64,000 bases of DNA from Clostridium sp. (GTDB lineage Bacteria; Bacillota_I; Bacilli_A; RF39; UBA660): the NCBI GenBank assembly GCA_023665725.1, contig JAMPDH010000004.1, positions 1 to 64,000 on the forward strand, read 5' to 3'. The translations under genes were made by a program, and so were the position numbers. Below, piece by piece: positions 8,491-16,981 of this stretch. Below the pieces are notes generated by a model. That model was not told where the DNA came from, searched no databases, and saw only the letters and a list, made by a program, of their open reading frames with translations. Each line of letters begins with the position of its first letter. The first letter of the stretch is position 1.

Positions 8491-9945
8491 TTATATAATC
8501 AGTCTCTTAACGTTTTGCTTTCTTTCTTCAATTATTTTATTTTTAGCATATGTAGTATGCGCAAAATTTTCCCATCCTTGCTTTAAATAGATAGGTAAAT
8601 CATTTGATATTATACTCACAATCTCATAATTTTTTAATTGATAATTAAGGGGAACATATTTTCCATCTATTGTTGCACCACCCATAGTCTTACCTACATT
8701 ATCGCCTATTTTATAAGCAAGATCAATAGGTGTTGCTCCCTTTGGAAGTTCATATATTGCACCATTTACAGTGTACACATAAACTTTATCAGAAAATAAC
8801 TCTGCTTTTACCTGATTTACAAAATCCATATTATTTTTAAATGATATATCTATTTCATCTAAAGATTTAAGAAATTGAGATTTTTCTTTAAGCTCTTTTT
8901 GCATTTTATATCTTGCATCACCTTTATTTAAATCCCAATATGTAGCTAAACCAAATGATGCAACTTTATCCATATCAAATGTTCTAATTTGTACCTGAAC
9001 AGGTTTTCTTCCAAAAACTGTTGTATGAAGCGATCTATACATATTACACTTTGGATTACATATATAATCTTTAAAATTATTATTAATAGGATGATAATTT
9101 TTGTGAATTATTCCTAAAGTTATGTAACAATTATCTATTTCATCTACCATTATCTTTAATGCATGTAAATCATGCATATCATTTAATGTATGTCCAGTAT
9201 TTAAACTTTTATAAATACCATATATATTTTTTATTCTTATTTTAATTTCATTTGGAATATTTTTATTATCTAACATTGATTTTATATTATATAACATTTC
9301 TTCTAAATATGATTTACTAGATTCTTCTATAACTTCTCTGTCTTCTTCTATTCTTCTATATTCATCAGGATTTAAATATTTAAATGATAAATCTTCTAAT
9401 TCATTTTTAATTCTATAGGCACCTATATAATAAGCTAATGGTACGAAAATTTCTAAAGTTTCGGTAGAATTTTCCTTTTGTTTAAATTCACTTTTATATT
9501 GCAAAGTTCTCATATTATGGAGTCTATCTGCAAGTTTTATTATAATTATTCTTACATCATTGCTAATGCCTTTTATAATTTTTCTTGTGTTTGCAAGACT
9601 TTCATCCTGTTTAGAAGAAAAATTCATTTTAGCAAGTTTTGTTACACCATCTACAAGATTTGCAACATCGTCATTAAATTCATGTGCAATTTCCTCTTTA
9701 GTTATATTAGTATCTTCTAATGTATCATGCAAAAGCCCAGCACATAAAGTATCTCTATCTGCATGCATTTCTGAAAGTATATAGGCAACATTTAAAGGAT
9801 GCATTATATATGCTTCTCCACTTTGTCTAAATTGCCCTTTATGTAAATTATAAGCAAGTTCATAGGCTTTTTTTACTATTTCTACTTCATCAGGATTATA
9901 TTCTCTCACCTTTTCTATAAAGTCTTCAAATGTAATATTTTCCAT
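8491..9945 (-). CDS. RelA/SpoT-family (p)ppGpp enzyme, short form
   Basis: 484 aa. GGAGG with 7-nt spacing selects the ATG at 9945. The N-terminal hydrolase domain is intact: MHPLNVAYIL, LLHDTLEDT, VDGVTKL and ADRLHNMRTL. The synthetase domain has FKDYICNPK and YRSLHTTVFG, but the normally invariant Glu of EVQIRT is Gln317 (VQVQIRT) and GIAAHW reads GLATYW. A TGS domain follows (VYTVNGAIYELPKGATPIDLA). The usual helical, zinc-finger and ACT regions are absent; long RSH proteins are about 700-760 aa. Replacement of this Glu (E324 in B. subtilis) is known to abolish synthesis, so this is probably a hydrolase-biased enzyme. Whether another RSH or a small synthetase exists cannot be seen here. 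Confidence 0.85.
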   Translation of the reverse strand: MENITFEDFIEKVREYNPDEVEIVKKAYELAYNLHKGQFRQSGEAYIMHPLNVAYILSEMHADRDTLCAGLLHDTLEDTNITKEEIAHEFNDDVANLVDGVTKLAKMNFSSKQDESLANTRKIIKGISNDVRIIIIKLADRLHNMRTLQYKSEFKQKENSTETLEIFVPLAYYIGAYRIKNELEDLSFKYLNPDEYRRIEEDREVIEESSKSYLEEMLYNIKSMLDNKNIPNEIKIRIKNIYGIYKSLNTGHTLNDMHDLHALKIMVDEIDNCYITLGIIHKNYHPINNNFKDYICNPKCNMYRSLHTTVFGRKPVQVQIRTFDMDKVASFGLATYWDLNKGDARYKMQKELKEKSQFLKSLDEIDISFKNNMDFVNQVKAELFSDKVYVYTVNGAIYELPKGATPIDLAYKIGDNVGKTMGGATIDGKYVPLNYQLKNYEIVSIISNDLPIYLKQGWENFAHTTYAKNKIIEERKQNVKRLII

Positions 9946-9961
9946 AGCCATACCTCCATAC

Positions 9962-10003
9962 AAAAAATAGTAAACTCATTTAAATATTTCTGAATTTACT
10001 ATT
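9962..10003 (-). terminator. Hairpin with T-run before the RelA/SpoT gene
   Basis: Perfect 9-bp arms AATAGTAAA and TTTACTATT (9966-9974 and 9995-10003) with six Ts on the minus strand, a few bases before the SD. It may be an attenuator of the RSH gene or the terminator of an unseen transcript. A TATAAT on the minus strand (10005-10010) lies just upstream, which would put the start of transcription inside the hairpin. Confidence 0.4.
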
Positions 10004-10239
10004 TATTATAATAAAAATATCCACAAAAGCGGTATATGAAAAATCATTTTCTAAATAATTTAAATTAAATGATTTAATCATAACCACCACTTCCTTAATT
10101 TATTAAATAACACTTTTTTTAAAATTTGTCAATATTTTATTACCTCACCTGTAATAGTTTTATGATAATATCAGTATAGTTAGTTTTTTGAAAATGTCAG
10201 TAAATTAATTTATAATATTTCTCCAAAAAGGAGAAAAAA

Positions 10240-10296
10240 ATGAAAGGAAGTGTAATTTTAAATCAAAAAGAACAAAGACTAAAACTATTACAGTAA
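10240..10296 (+). pseudogene. 18-codon ORF, possible transposase relic
   Basis: A short frame with a good SD (AAAAGGAG) codes MKGSVILNQKEQRLKLLQ and then stops. The NQKEQRLKLLQ stretch resembles the start of some IS transposases (helix-turn-helix type, ISNCY-like), and the preceding GAAAATGTCAGTAA resembles an IS end; both likenesses are from memory. A loose stem-loop (CATAAA/TTTATG, about 10299-10330) follows. It may instead be a leader peptide for the gene at 10360. The rest of the 9964-10359 gap shows nothing coding. Confidence 0.3.
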
Positions 10297-10359
10297 TTAC
10301 ATAAAAAGCTTGATTTTTTTAGGCTTTATGTTAATATATATCACTAGGGGGAAATATAA

Positions 10360-11325
10360 ATGAATTTTATTAAATCTTTAAAAGAAAAAATAGAATGGCA
10401 TTCATATAATGAAACTAGAAAAAATTATATATATGAATCTATTTCTGACTATGGAAAAATTGTTGAAGAAAATGATAAGATAATATGTTACGTTACTCAA
10501 GACAAAGCATCCCATAGATTACATTGTTTAGGAATGCAAAATTCAGCATATGAATTAAAAAAATATAATTTAGATAAACCAATATATTATATTTTTAATG
10601 GAATTAGATTTAAAAATTTAACTACATTAGAAACTCATTCTCATAATATTCATGTTATATTTAAAAATTGTACATTTGTTAATGGTCTTAAAATAGTTTA
10701 TGCCGATGATGTAACTTTAGAAGATAATAAATATATAAGTTCTAATAATAATACATATACATCATTTTATAGTTTTATATATCCTTTTATTGATTGTGCT
10801 GCAGATAAATTAACAATTAAAAATGATAGCTTCATAGATAATTGTTACTTAAAACATTGTAAAGAAATAAAATTTGGAATAAATATAAAAGCCCAAAAAT
10901 TATGTATAATAAATTCAAATATGCGTGCAGAAAATAAAGGTCAAATATGCATTAATGCATCTAATTTGGATGTGTCTAACTCTACTATCGAAGGACCTGA
11001 AATATATATTGATTCAGATAATATTTCATTTGAAAAAATTTTATTAAAATCTGAAAAAGGAGTTATTATTGAAAATAAAAATTATGATTTCGATTTAAAC
11101 TTTGAAGCTTCTTCTCCATATATTATCTATAATGGTATTGAAATGATAAAAAATGGTTTACTAATAGTTAACAAAGAACAATTAGATTTATATAAAAAAA
11201 GACAAAAATTACTTAGTGTACTAAAAAATATCAGAAATGAATGTAATAATATCTATGATGATGAAGCAAAAAAAATACAAGATGATTTTTATCAACAACA
11301 AGTAATTAAAGCAATTAAAAAATGA
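10360..11325 (+). CDS. Orphan protein, possible right-handed beta-helix
   Basis: 321 aa, not recognised. The start follows an AGGGGG SD. There is no signal peptide or membrane segment. After a charged N-terminus (residues 1-50) the middle (about 80-250) is a run of short beta-prone segments with regularly placed Asn, Asp and hydrophobic residues (IHVIFKNCTFVNGLKIV, DDVTLEDNKYI, NLDVSNSTIEGPEIYIDSDNI), the look of a parallel beta-helix. The C-terminus (YKKRQKLLSVLKNIRN) is helical and charged. It is one of the few plus-strand genes, stands alone and converges on valS. Cytosolic location is inferred from the absence of a signal; function is unknown. Confidence 0.6.
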   Translation: MNFIKSLKEKIEWHSYNETRKNYIYESISDYGKIVEENDKIICYVTQDKASHRLHCLGMQNSAYELKKYNLDKPIYYIFNGIRFKNLTTLETHSHNIHVIFKNCTFVNGLKIVYADDVTLEDNKYISSNNNTYTSFYSFIYPFIDCAADKLTIKNDSFIDNCYLKHCKEIKFGINIKAQKLCIINSNMRAENKGQICINASNLDVSNSTIEGPEIYIDSDNISFEKILLKSEKGVIIENKNYDFDLNFEASSPYIIYNGIEMIKNGLLIVNKEQLDLYKKRQKLLSVLKNIRNECNNIYDDEAKKIQDDFYQQQVIKAIKK

Positions 11326-11357
11326 TTTTAGATAAAATACTCTAAATCATTTTTTAT
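11316..11357. terminator. Bidirectional terminator between the orphan gene and valS
   Basis: A stem AAAAAATGATTTTAGA against TCTAAATCATTTTTT with T-runs on both strands lies between the convergent genes. The TGA stop of the plus-strand gene is inside the stem. Confidence 0.7.
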
Positions 11358-11369
11358 TTGTAAGAATTT

Positions 11370-13793
11370 TTATAAATTTTCATCTACTATTTCTAATTCT
11401 ATTTTAGAAATTTTATAGTTATCTTTAACTTCATTCATCTTTAAATCTTTAATAAATAATGTCGCTTTAAAATCTTTAATAGATTTATTAATAGCGTCTT
11501 CTAATTCCTTATTAACATTTAGTTCAAGAGTTTTAATAGGAGTTTTAAGAGAAACATTATTATTAGTTTTTTCTCCTCTTGCTTCACTTATAATATCAAT
11601 AATTTTATTTCCATTTTTAATTTCATCAGAAAATCTAAAATCTAATGATTTAATTAAAGTTTTATGAATAGATTTTTCATCATGATATAATTCTTGATAA
11701 ATTTCCTCTGTTATAAAAGGGAAGTAAATACTAAAATCTTGTAATAATTTATAAAGTAATATATATATTGTTTTTTGCCCAGAATATCTGGCTTTTTCTC
11801 CAAATTCCTCAGGTCTATATAATCTATGTTTAACAATTTCAATATAATTATCACAGAAATTCCAGAAAAATTTTTCTATTAAATTTAAAGCAAGACCTAC
11901 TTCATACTCATCTAGGTATTTTATGAATCCTTCTTCCATTTCTCTAAAACTTCCTAATATCCATTTATCAATATATTCAAAATCATCAAATTCTTTATCT
12001 ACATAATCCTGTAAATGCATTTCTATAAATTTAGAAACATTCCATATTTTAGTAACCAGTTTACGTCCCCTTTGTAAAGTTTCTTCACTATATACTATAT
12101 CTGTACCAAGTCTTCCAGTTCCAGCCCAGTAACGAATAACATCTGCAGAATATGTATTTATTAAATCAATAGGTTCAACTTTACTATTACCTTTACTTTT
12201 ACTAATTTTCTCTCCCTTACTTGCCATAACAAATCCTGATATCATTACATTATCCCATGGTCTAATTCCAAAGTGGTAAAAGCTTTTTACTATAGTATAA
12301 AAATCCCAAGTTCTAATAATTTCAGATGCATTTGTTCTAATGCTCATTGGTTTTAAGAAAGATTCATAATTATCAGTTTCCCCATATTTCATATTAATTA
12401 AAGGTGTAATAGAAGAAGTTGCCCATGTATCCATAACATCTGTTTCAGGAATAAAATCAGTTGAGCCACATTTAGGGCAACAATCTATATGAGGCTTATC
12501 TACTAATGGATTTACTGGTAAATCTTTTGAGTCCGCAAAAATAGGTTCACCACACTCTTTACAGTACCATACTGGAAATGGAACTCCAAAATATCTTTGT
12601 CTAGATATACACCAATCCCACATAATATTATTTACCCATTCATCATATCTAGTATGCATATAATCAGGATACCACTTAATCTCATTACCAATACGTAAGA
12701 AGTCTTCCTTGTGATTCATAATGTCAATAAACCATTGCTTCATTACAGCATATTCTACTTCTTTTCCACATCTTTCATGGGTTTGAACCTCATGTTCAAG
12801 TTCTTCTACTTTTACAACAAATCCAGCCTCAGTTAAATCTTCTATTATTTGTTTTCTAGCATCTTTTATTTTCATCCCACCATAATTAGGAATATTGTCA
12901 ATAATACGTCCATCAGTTGTAAATATATATTTTAATGGTAAATTATACTTTTTCCACCACTCAATATCAGTTTGATCTCCAAATGTACAACACATAACAA
13001 TACCTGTTCCTTTAGATGAATCAACCTTTTCATCTGCCATAATTGGAACATCTATATTTATTATTGGAATATGAGCAGTTTTTCCAATTAACGATTTATG
13101 TAATTCATCATTTGGATTTACAAAAACTGAGACTATAGCTGGTAATAGCTCAGGACGAGTTGTCGCTATTGTAAATTCTTCATTTGTTTCTACTGTTTTA
13201 AAATTAATATAATTAAAAGTTGTTTTAATTGTCTTAGTTTCAAGTTCTGCTTGCGCAATTGAAGTTAAACATTCATTACACCATAAAGCCGGGCTTTCCC
13301 TATGATAACAATGTCCTTTATGTGCTAAATCCAAAAATGATGCTTGACTAATTTTAATAGTAGATGGACTTACTGTTTTATAATGAATATTCCAATCTGT
13401 ACTTACACCCATTTTACTAAATAATTCTTGAAATTCAGATTCATATTTATCAGTTGTTTCATAACACAACTTAGAAAACTCTTCTCTTCCTATTTCATGT
13501 GCTCTTTTGCCCTGTTCTTTTTCTACTAATCTTTCACTTGGAAGACCATTATCATCAAAACCAAATGGGTAAAAAATATTATAACCTCTTAGTCTTTTAT
13601 ATCTAGCTATCATTTCGGTTTGAGAATATGAAAATATATGACCTATATGAATTTTACCATTTACAGTAGGTGGTGGTGTATCTATAGAAAACACTTCTCT
13701 TTTATCAGGAATAAATTCATATATTTTATTTTCCTTCCAATAATTTAACCATTTTTGTTCTTTAAGATTTGCATCATATTTTTTATCTAACAT
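11370..13793 (-). CDS. valS: Valyl-tRNA synthetase, archaeal-type
   Basis: 807 aa. Class I synthetase: HIGH motif at residues 49-52 (NGKIHIGHI), editing domain with TIATTRPELLPA, CPKCG-type zinc cysteines, DVMDTWATSS, and the KMSKS loop as KISKSKGN. The bacterial enzyme normally carries KMSKSLGN, is about 880 aa and ends in a coiled coil that clamps tRNA. This one has the archaeal-style signature and no such coiled coil. It charges tRNA-Val. It lies 15 bp behind the dUTPase-like gene and both follow a T-box whose candidate specifier is the Val codon GUA, so the assignment as ValRS agrees with its regulation. Start ATG with SD AAAGGAAA. Confidence 0.93.
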   Translation of the reverse strand: MLDKKYDANLKEQKWLNYWKENKIYEFIPDKREVFSIDTPPPTVNGKIHIGHIFSYSQTEMIARYKRLRGYNIFYPFGFDDNGLPSERLVEKEQGKRAHEIGREEFSKLCYETTDKYESEFQELFSKMGVSTDWNIHYKTVSPSTIKISQASFLDLAHKGHCYHRESPALWCNECLTSIAQAELETKTIKTTFNYINFKTVETNEEFTIATTRPELLPAIVSVFVNPNDELHKSLIGKTAHIPIINIDVPIMADEKVDSSKGTGIVMCCTFGDQTDIEWWKKYNLPLKYIFTTDGRIIDNIPNYGGMKIKDARKQIIEDLTEAGFVVKVEELEHEVQTHERCGKEVEYAVMKQWFIDIMNHKEDFLRIGNEIKWYPDYMHTRYDEWVNNIMWDWCISRQRYFGVPFPVWYCKECGEPIFADSKDLPVNPLVDKPHIDCCPKCGSTDFIPETDVMDTWATSSITPLINMKYGETDNYESFLKPMSIRTNASEIIRTWDFYTIVKSFYHFGIRPWDNVMISGFVMASKGEKISKSKGNSKVEPIDLINTYSADVIRYWAGTGRLGTDIVYSEETLQRGRKLVTKIWNVSKFIEMHLQDYVDKEFDDFEYIDKWILGSFREMEEGFIKYLDEYEVGLALNLIEKFFWNFCDNYIEIVKHRLYRPEEFGEKARYSGQKTIYILLYKLLQDFSIYFPFITEEIYQELYHDEKSIHKTLIKSLDFRFSDEIKNGNKIIDIISEARGEKTNNNVSLKTPIKTLELNVNKELEDAINKSIKDFKATLFIKDLKMNEVKDNYKISKIELEIVDENL

Positions 13794-13808
13794 AATAAAT
13801 TTTCCTTT

Positions 13809-14285
13809 CTAATTTGTAGACCCAATAGACCCTACTCTAATATTTGTTATTTCTTTTTCATTATCTACAGTTAAAAACTTCATAAATATTCCTTGACATA
13901 TTTTATCCCCTATATGAACTTCATAGTCCTTATCGCCTTCATTTTGAAGTTTAACCCATATGTGCCCTTCATTATCTATATTATTATAATAATCTGCATC
14001 AATAATGCCTACTTGATTGCACATTCTAATATTATATTTAAAACCTTGACTACTTCTAACAAATAAAAATAAAACTTCATCATCATTCATATTTGCTTTT
14101 ATACCTAATGGTATTTTTTTTATTTCATTTTGTTTTAAAGTAAAATCTATAATAGATATAAAATCATATCCTGCACTTTTTTTAGTACTTCTTTTAGGAG
14201 TATCATATTTTTTATATAATAAAACATCATCTTTTATATCTTTTTTAAATTGTTCATAACTTATTTTTTCAAAATATCTTCCCAT
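13809..14285 (-). CDS. dut: dUTPase-like protein
   Basis: 158 aa. The five trimeric dUTPase motifs are recognisable: AGYDFIS (1), RSSQGFKYN (2), NQVGIIDADY (3, with the catalytic Asp), GDKICQGIF (4) and RVGSIGSTN (5, variant of RGxxGFGSTG). The enzyme hydrolyses dUTP to dUMP and diphosphate. The N-terminal 30 residues (FKKDIKDDVLLYKKYD) are an extension before motif 1. Motif 2 has SQ for GL/A and motif 5 lacks the usual GFG, so substrate preference could differ (dCTP deaminase-like relatives exist). It is the first gene after the T-box and the leader of valS, an unusual pairing. Confidence 0.8.
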   Translation of the reverse strand: MGRYFEKISYEQFKKDIKDDVLLYKKYDTPKRSTKKSAGYDFISIIDFTLKQNEIKKIPLGIKANMNDDEVLFLFVRSSQGFKYNIRMCNQVGIIDADYYNNIDNEGHIWVKLQNEGDKDYEVHIGDKICQGIFMKFLTVDNEKEITNIRVGSIGSTN

Positions 14286-14290
14286 AAAAA

Positions 14291-14545
14291 TCTCCCTAAA
14301 AATAAAACGGATAAACTTTAATCCTAAAGGACGAGTTTACCCGTGGTACCACCTTAATTTATAAATAAAATATTTATACACTTATACATTTAACGCATGT
14401 TAATCGTTTTATCCTACTCTTATTTCAGATAAACAGCTCCTAAACTACCTTCTATTATAAGTCTTTTAAGAAAAACTTTCAGCTAATGTTTTTCCTCTCT
14501 AATAACGCTTATAATATACTCCTTTTATTCATTGCCTTTAAAAAA
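14291..14545 (-). promoter_or_regulatory. T-box riboswitch of the dut-valS operon
   Basis: The minus strand carries the T-box core AGGTGGTACCACGGG (around 14341-14355), preceded by Stem I landmarks (GGAGTATATTATAAGC, AGAGAGG, GCTGAAAG, TTTAGGAGCTG). The terminator forms from ACGGGTAAAC and GTTTATCCGT (14335-14344 and 14307-14316) followed by TTTATTTTT. In the Stem I 3' side, GAAG-GTA-GTTTAGGAGC offers GUA (14446-14448) as specifier, a Val codon followed by a purine, fitting valS. Uncharged tRNA-Val would stabilise the antiterminator. Confidence 0.9.
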
Positions 14546-14564
14546 TAAATTTATCTTATTTATA

Positions 14565-14594
14565 AGTATATGATAACATAAAACTACTTATCAA
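14565..14594 (-). promoter_or_regulatory. Promoter of the T-box operon
   Basis: Minus strand -35 TTGATA (14589-14594), 18-bp spacer, -10 TATACT (14565-14570). The -35 lies inside the left copy of the 21-bp direct repeat (14588-14608). Confidence 0.55.
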
Positions 14595-14608
14595 GCAATA
14601 CTTTATTT
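14588..14608 (+). repeat. Left 21-bp direct repeat flanking the sigma/helical-repeat module
   Basis: An exact 21-bp match (begins TTATCAAGCAATAC) to 19695-19715 in the same orientation. The pair brackets the three genes 14629-19537. It overlaps the -35 of the T-box promoter. Confidence 0.85.
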
Positions 14609-14628
14609 AATTAGATAAATTTATTAGT

Positions 14629-15972
14629 TTAATATTTTTTACATATTATTTTTGAATCTTCCACAATTTCCTTGCTTTCTTCTTTTTGTAATATCATTTG
14701 TAAATCTTTTGTAAGAATACATGCTTGACCAACTTTATTTGAATTTGAAATAATATCTAAATAAATTCTTGCTAAATCAAATCTTTTTTTAGATAAAGTT
14801 TCATAGAAACTTTTTATGTATTCTGAAATATCAAATTTAAATTTTTCACGACTAATATAGCTAAGATAAGCCATTGGTTTTAAAAATGAAAAATCTTGTT
14901 CTATTAAACTAATCTTAATTAAATCAACTATTAAAAATTCATATTTAGATTTATTTATGCTTTTTAGATATTTTTTTAAGTTTATAGAAAAATTATCTAA
15001 ATCTTCATTTAATAAATATGTAGTTAAATCTAAAAATGTAACTTTTAATGTATTATTCCCTTGTCTTCTATTAATAGTTTCTTCCTTTTTTTGCTCAATT
15101 AACTCTATTATATTAGTAAGCAAAATATTTAAGTAATTTGAATTAGGATTTAAATTTTTACTTTCAAAATATTTAATATTTAACTCTAAAGCAAGATCAT
15201 AATTTTTTCCATCAATTGCATCATACATATCATCAGTTTCAAAAATTTCTACTTTAGGTATATTGTTTGTATTTTTAATTTTTAATATATCAGAAGATAA
15301 TGTTAAAATATATTCTTCATTAATACCTAAGCATCCTTTTTCTTGCATTTCTTCTAAATATTGGGTAATTTCACTATAGCTTTTATTATATAATAAGGTA
15401 CCTATGTTTTTTTGTATTGTTGAAATAATTCCAATTGATTGTGTTAATAATGTATATATAATTACATCTGAAACATTAAGTTCTTCCTTACTTTTTAATT
15501 CATTAAATTGAAATAAAGCTAATTTAAATTTTTTATTGAAACATGATAATCTAATTTTATTTCTTTTTTCTATTTCATTATATCTTTCATCATTAAAATC
15601 TATTTTTATATCTTTATATTTAAAAAATTTTACATATTGTTTATATTTTTCTGGAATTTCAGTTATTATATTTAATAAATATAAATAAAAATTATTATCT
15701 GAGTCATAAAATTTATTATTAATATTCATTAATTCTTCAAAATAAATAAACGCCTTTTTATAATTTTCATCTTGTATAGCAAGTAAAAATAAATAATTAC
15801 ATGTATCTATATTATTAGAATCTATTTTATAACATTTTTCAAAACAAGTAGTTGCTTTATCGTATTCCTTTTTAGAAATAAGTTCTTTACCATAATTAAA
15901 TAAATCTTTTAAACTACAACCATCTAAATCATTAATTAATAAATTATTGTTATTTAAATTTTCCTCTATCAT
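14629..15972 (-). CDS. TPR-like helical repeat protein
   Basis: About 447 aa from the ATG at 15972, which follows the upstream stop (15974) almost directly; an ATG at 15990 would overlap that stop. Residues near 25-85 look like TPRs (LFNYGKELISKKEYDKATTCFEKCYKID, then a second helix pair). The C-terminal 120 residues (LDNFSINLKKYLKSINKSKYEFLI to FKFDISEYIKSFYETLSKKRFDLARIYLDIISNS) match the middle of the neighbouring sigma-fusion protein (its residues 354-472). No signal peptide or membrane segment. TPRs bind proteins; the shared module suggests interaction with, or origin from, the sigma-fusion protein. The homologue is not otherwise recognised. Last gene of the three-gene operon. Confidence 0.65.
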   Translation of the reverse strand: MIEENLNNNNLLINDLDGCSLKDLFNYGKELISKKEYDKATTCFEKCYKIDSNNIDTCNYLFLLAIQDENYKKAFIYFEELMNINNKFYDSDNNFYLYLLNIITEIPEKYKQYVKFFKYKDIKIDFNDERYNEIEKRNKIRLSCFNKKFKLALFQFNELKSKEELNVSDVIIYTLLTQSIGIISTIQKNIGTLLYNKSYSEITQYLEEMQEKGCLGINEEYILTLSSDILKIKNTNNIPKVEIFETDDMYDAIDGKNYDLALELNIKYFESKNLNPNSNYLNILLTNIIELIEQKKEETINRRQGNNTLKVTFLDLTTYLLNEDLDNFSINLKKYLKSINKSKYEFLIVDLIKISLIEQDFSFLKPMAYLSYISREKFKFDISEYIKSFYETLSKKRFDLARIYLDIISNSNKVGQACILTKDLQMILQKEESKEIVEDSKIICKKY

Positions 15973-15973
15973 T

Positions 15974-16960
15974 TTAACTACTACCTTCATTTCTTTTAAG
16001 CATTAATTTTTTACTAGTTGACATTTTCTCCATATCAAATTCATCTGATAATAAAACAGGATACATTGTTATTATATCTTTAGTTCCTATTAAAGTTGAA
16101 ACACATAAATCATATGTTAAATTATCTTCCTTAAATCCTATAGGAAAATCCAATTTAAATCTATACATATCAGAAAGTTCAAAATGATTAGCATTTATAG
16201 TCTTAATTTTTTCTCTAGCAATTTCTAACAAATCTTTTAAATCAATAGTTTCCAGAAAACATCCATCATTAAATTGTTCTTTCTGATTCTTATGCATTTT
16301 TATATGATTTAGTAATACTTCATCACTAGAATTAAATAACCTACTAATTGTATATTTATTTTCTAAATTGTCGAAATTATAATCTTTTAATTCCCCTAAA
16401 AAATACAAAGTATATGTATACATAATATCATAATGTGCCAATAATTTTGGAGTTAAAGTTGACTCATCTATTGATTTTAATAATCTATTTGCTTCATCAT
16501 ATCTTTTTTCTAAAAAATTTAAGCAAACTAATCCAAACATAGCCTGTACATAAAATTTTTCATTTAAACATAGAGTTTCATACATATTTCTAGCAATATC
16601 ATAATCTGCAGTTTGTGTATATAATTTTGTAAGGGAAATTAATGCTTTATATTGAAAACTTGGATCTTTCATACATTCACTATAATATTTTTTACTTCTT
16701 TCAAAATTATATTCTATATTTTCAAGTAATCCATAATAAAACTTAATTTCTGTCGAATGTATTTTACTATTATTTAATATATTCCTTACTCTTGCATATT
16801 TTCCTTCTTTTATGTCAATTTTAACTAGTTTTATGCGTGCTTGATTACAAAAATCTCCATTTTTTTTGCACAAATATTCGAACCTTTTTCTTGCAGAAGC
16901 ATAGTCATAGCTATTTAAAAATATCATTGCTTCATTATAAATTTTTGATTCATTAACCAT
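15974..16960 (-). CDS. TPR-like helical repeat protein
   Basis: 328 aa, middle gene of the module, 21 bp after the sigma-fusion gene. Residues 1-200 are tandem helix pairs with TPR spacing (YNEAMIFLNSYDYASARKRFEYLCK, YGLLENIEYNFERSKKYYSECM, LYTQTADYDIARNMYETLC, LVCLNFLEKRYDEANRLL). The last 80 residues (IKTINANHFELSDMYRFKLDFPIGFKEDNLTYDLCVSTLIGTKDIITMYPVLLSDEF) form a distinct acidic/aromatic domain that I do not recognise. No export signal. Cotranscription with a sigma-like protein suggests a regulator or partner of it; that is inference. Confidence 0.65.
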   Translation of the reverse strand: MVNESKIYNEAMIFLNSYDYASARKRFEYLCKKNGDFCNQARIKLVKIDIKEGKYARVRNILNNSKIHSTEIKFYYGLLENIEYNFERSKKYYSECMKDPSFQYKALISLTKLYTQTADYDIARNMYETLCLNEKFYVQAMFGLVCLNFLEKRYDEANRLLKSIDESTLTPKLLAHYDIMYTYTLYFLGELKDYNFDNLENKYTISRLFNSSDEVLLNHIKMHKNQKEQFNDGCFLETIDLKDLLEIAREKIKTINANHFELSDMYRFKLDFPIGFKEDNLTYDLCVSTLIGTKDIITMYPVLLSDEFDMEKMSTSKKLMLKRNEGSS

Positions 16961-16981
16961 AATTTTATCCCCCTTACTCTT

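Noticed and set aside
16321-16760. Further TGTCGAA motifs near 16369 and 16752
   Set aside because: They lie inside the coding sequence of the TPR-like protein and are not near a promoter.
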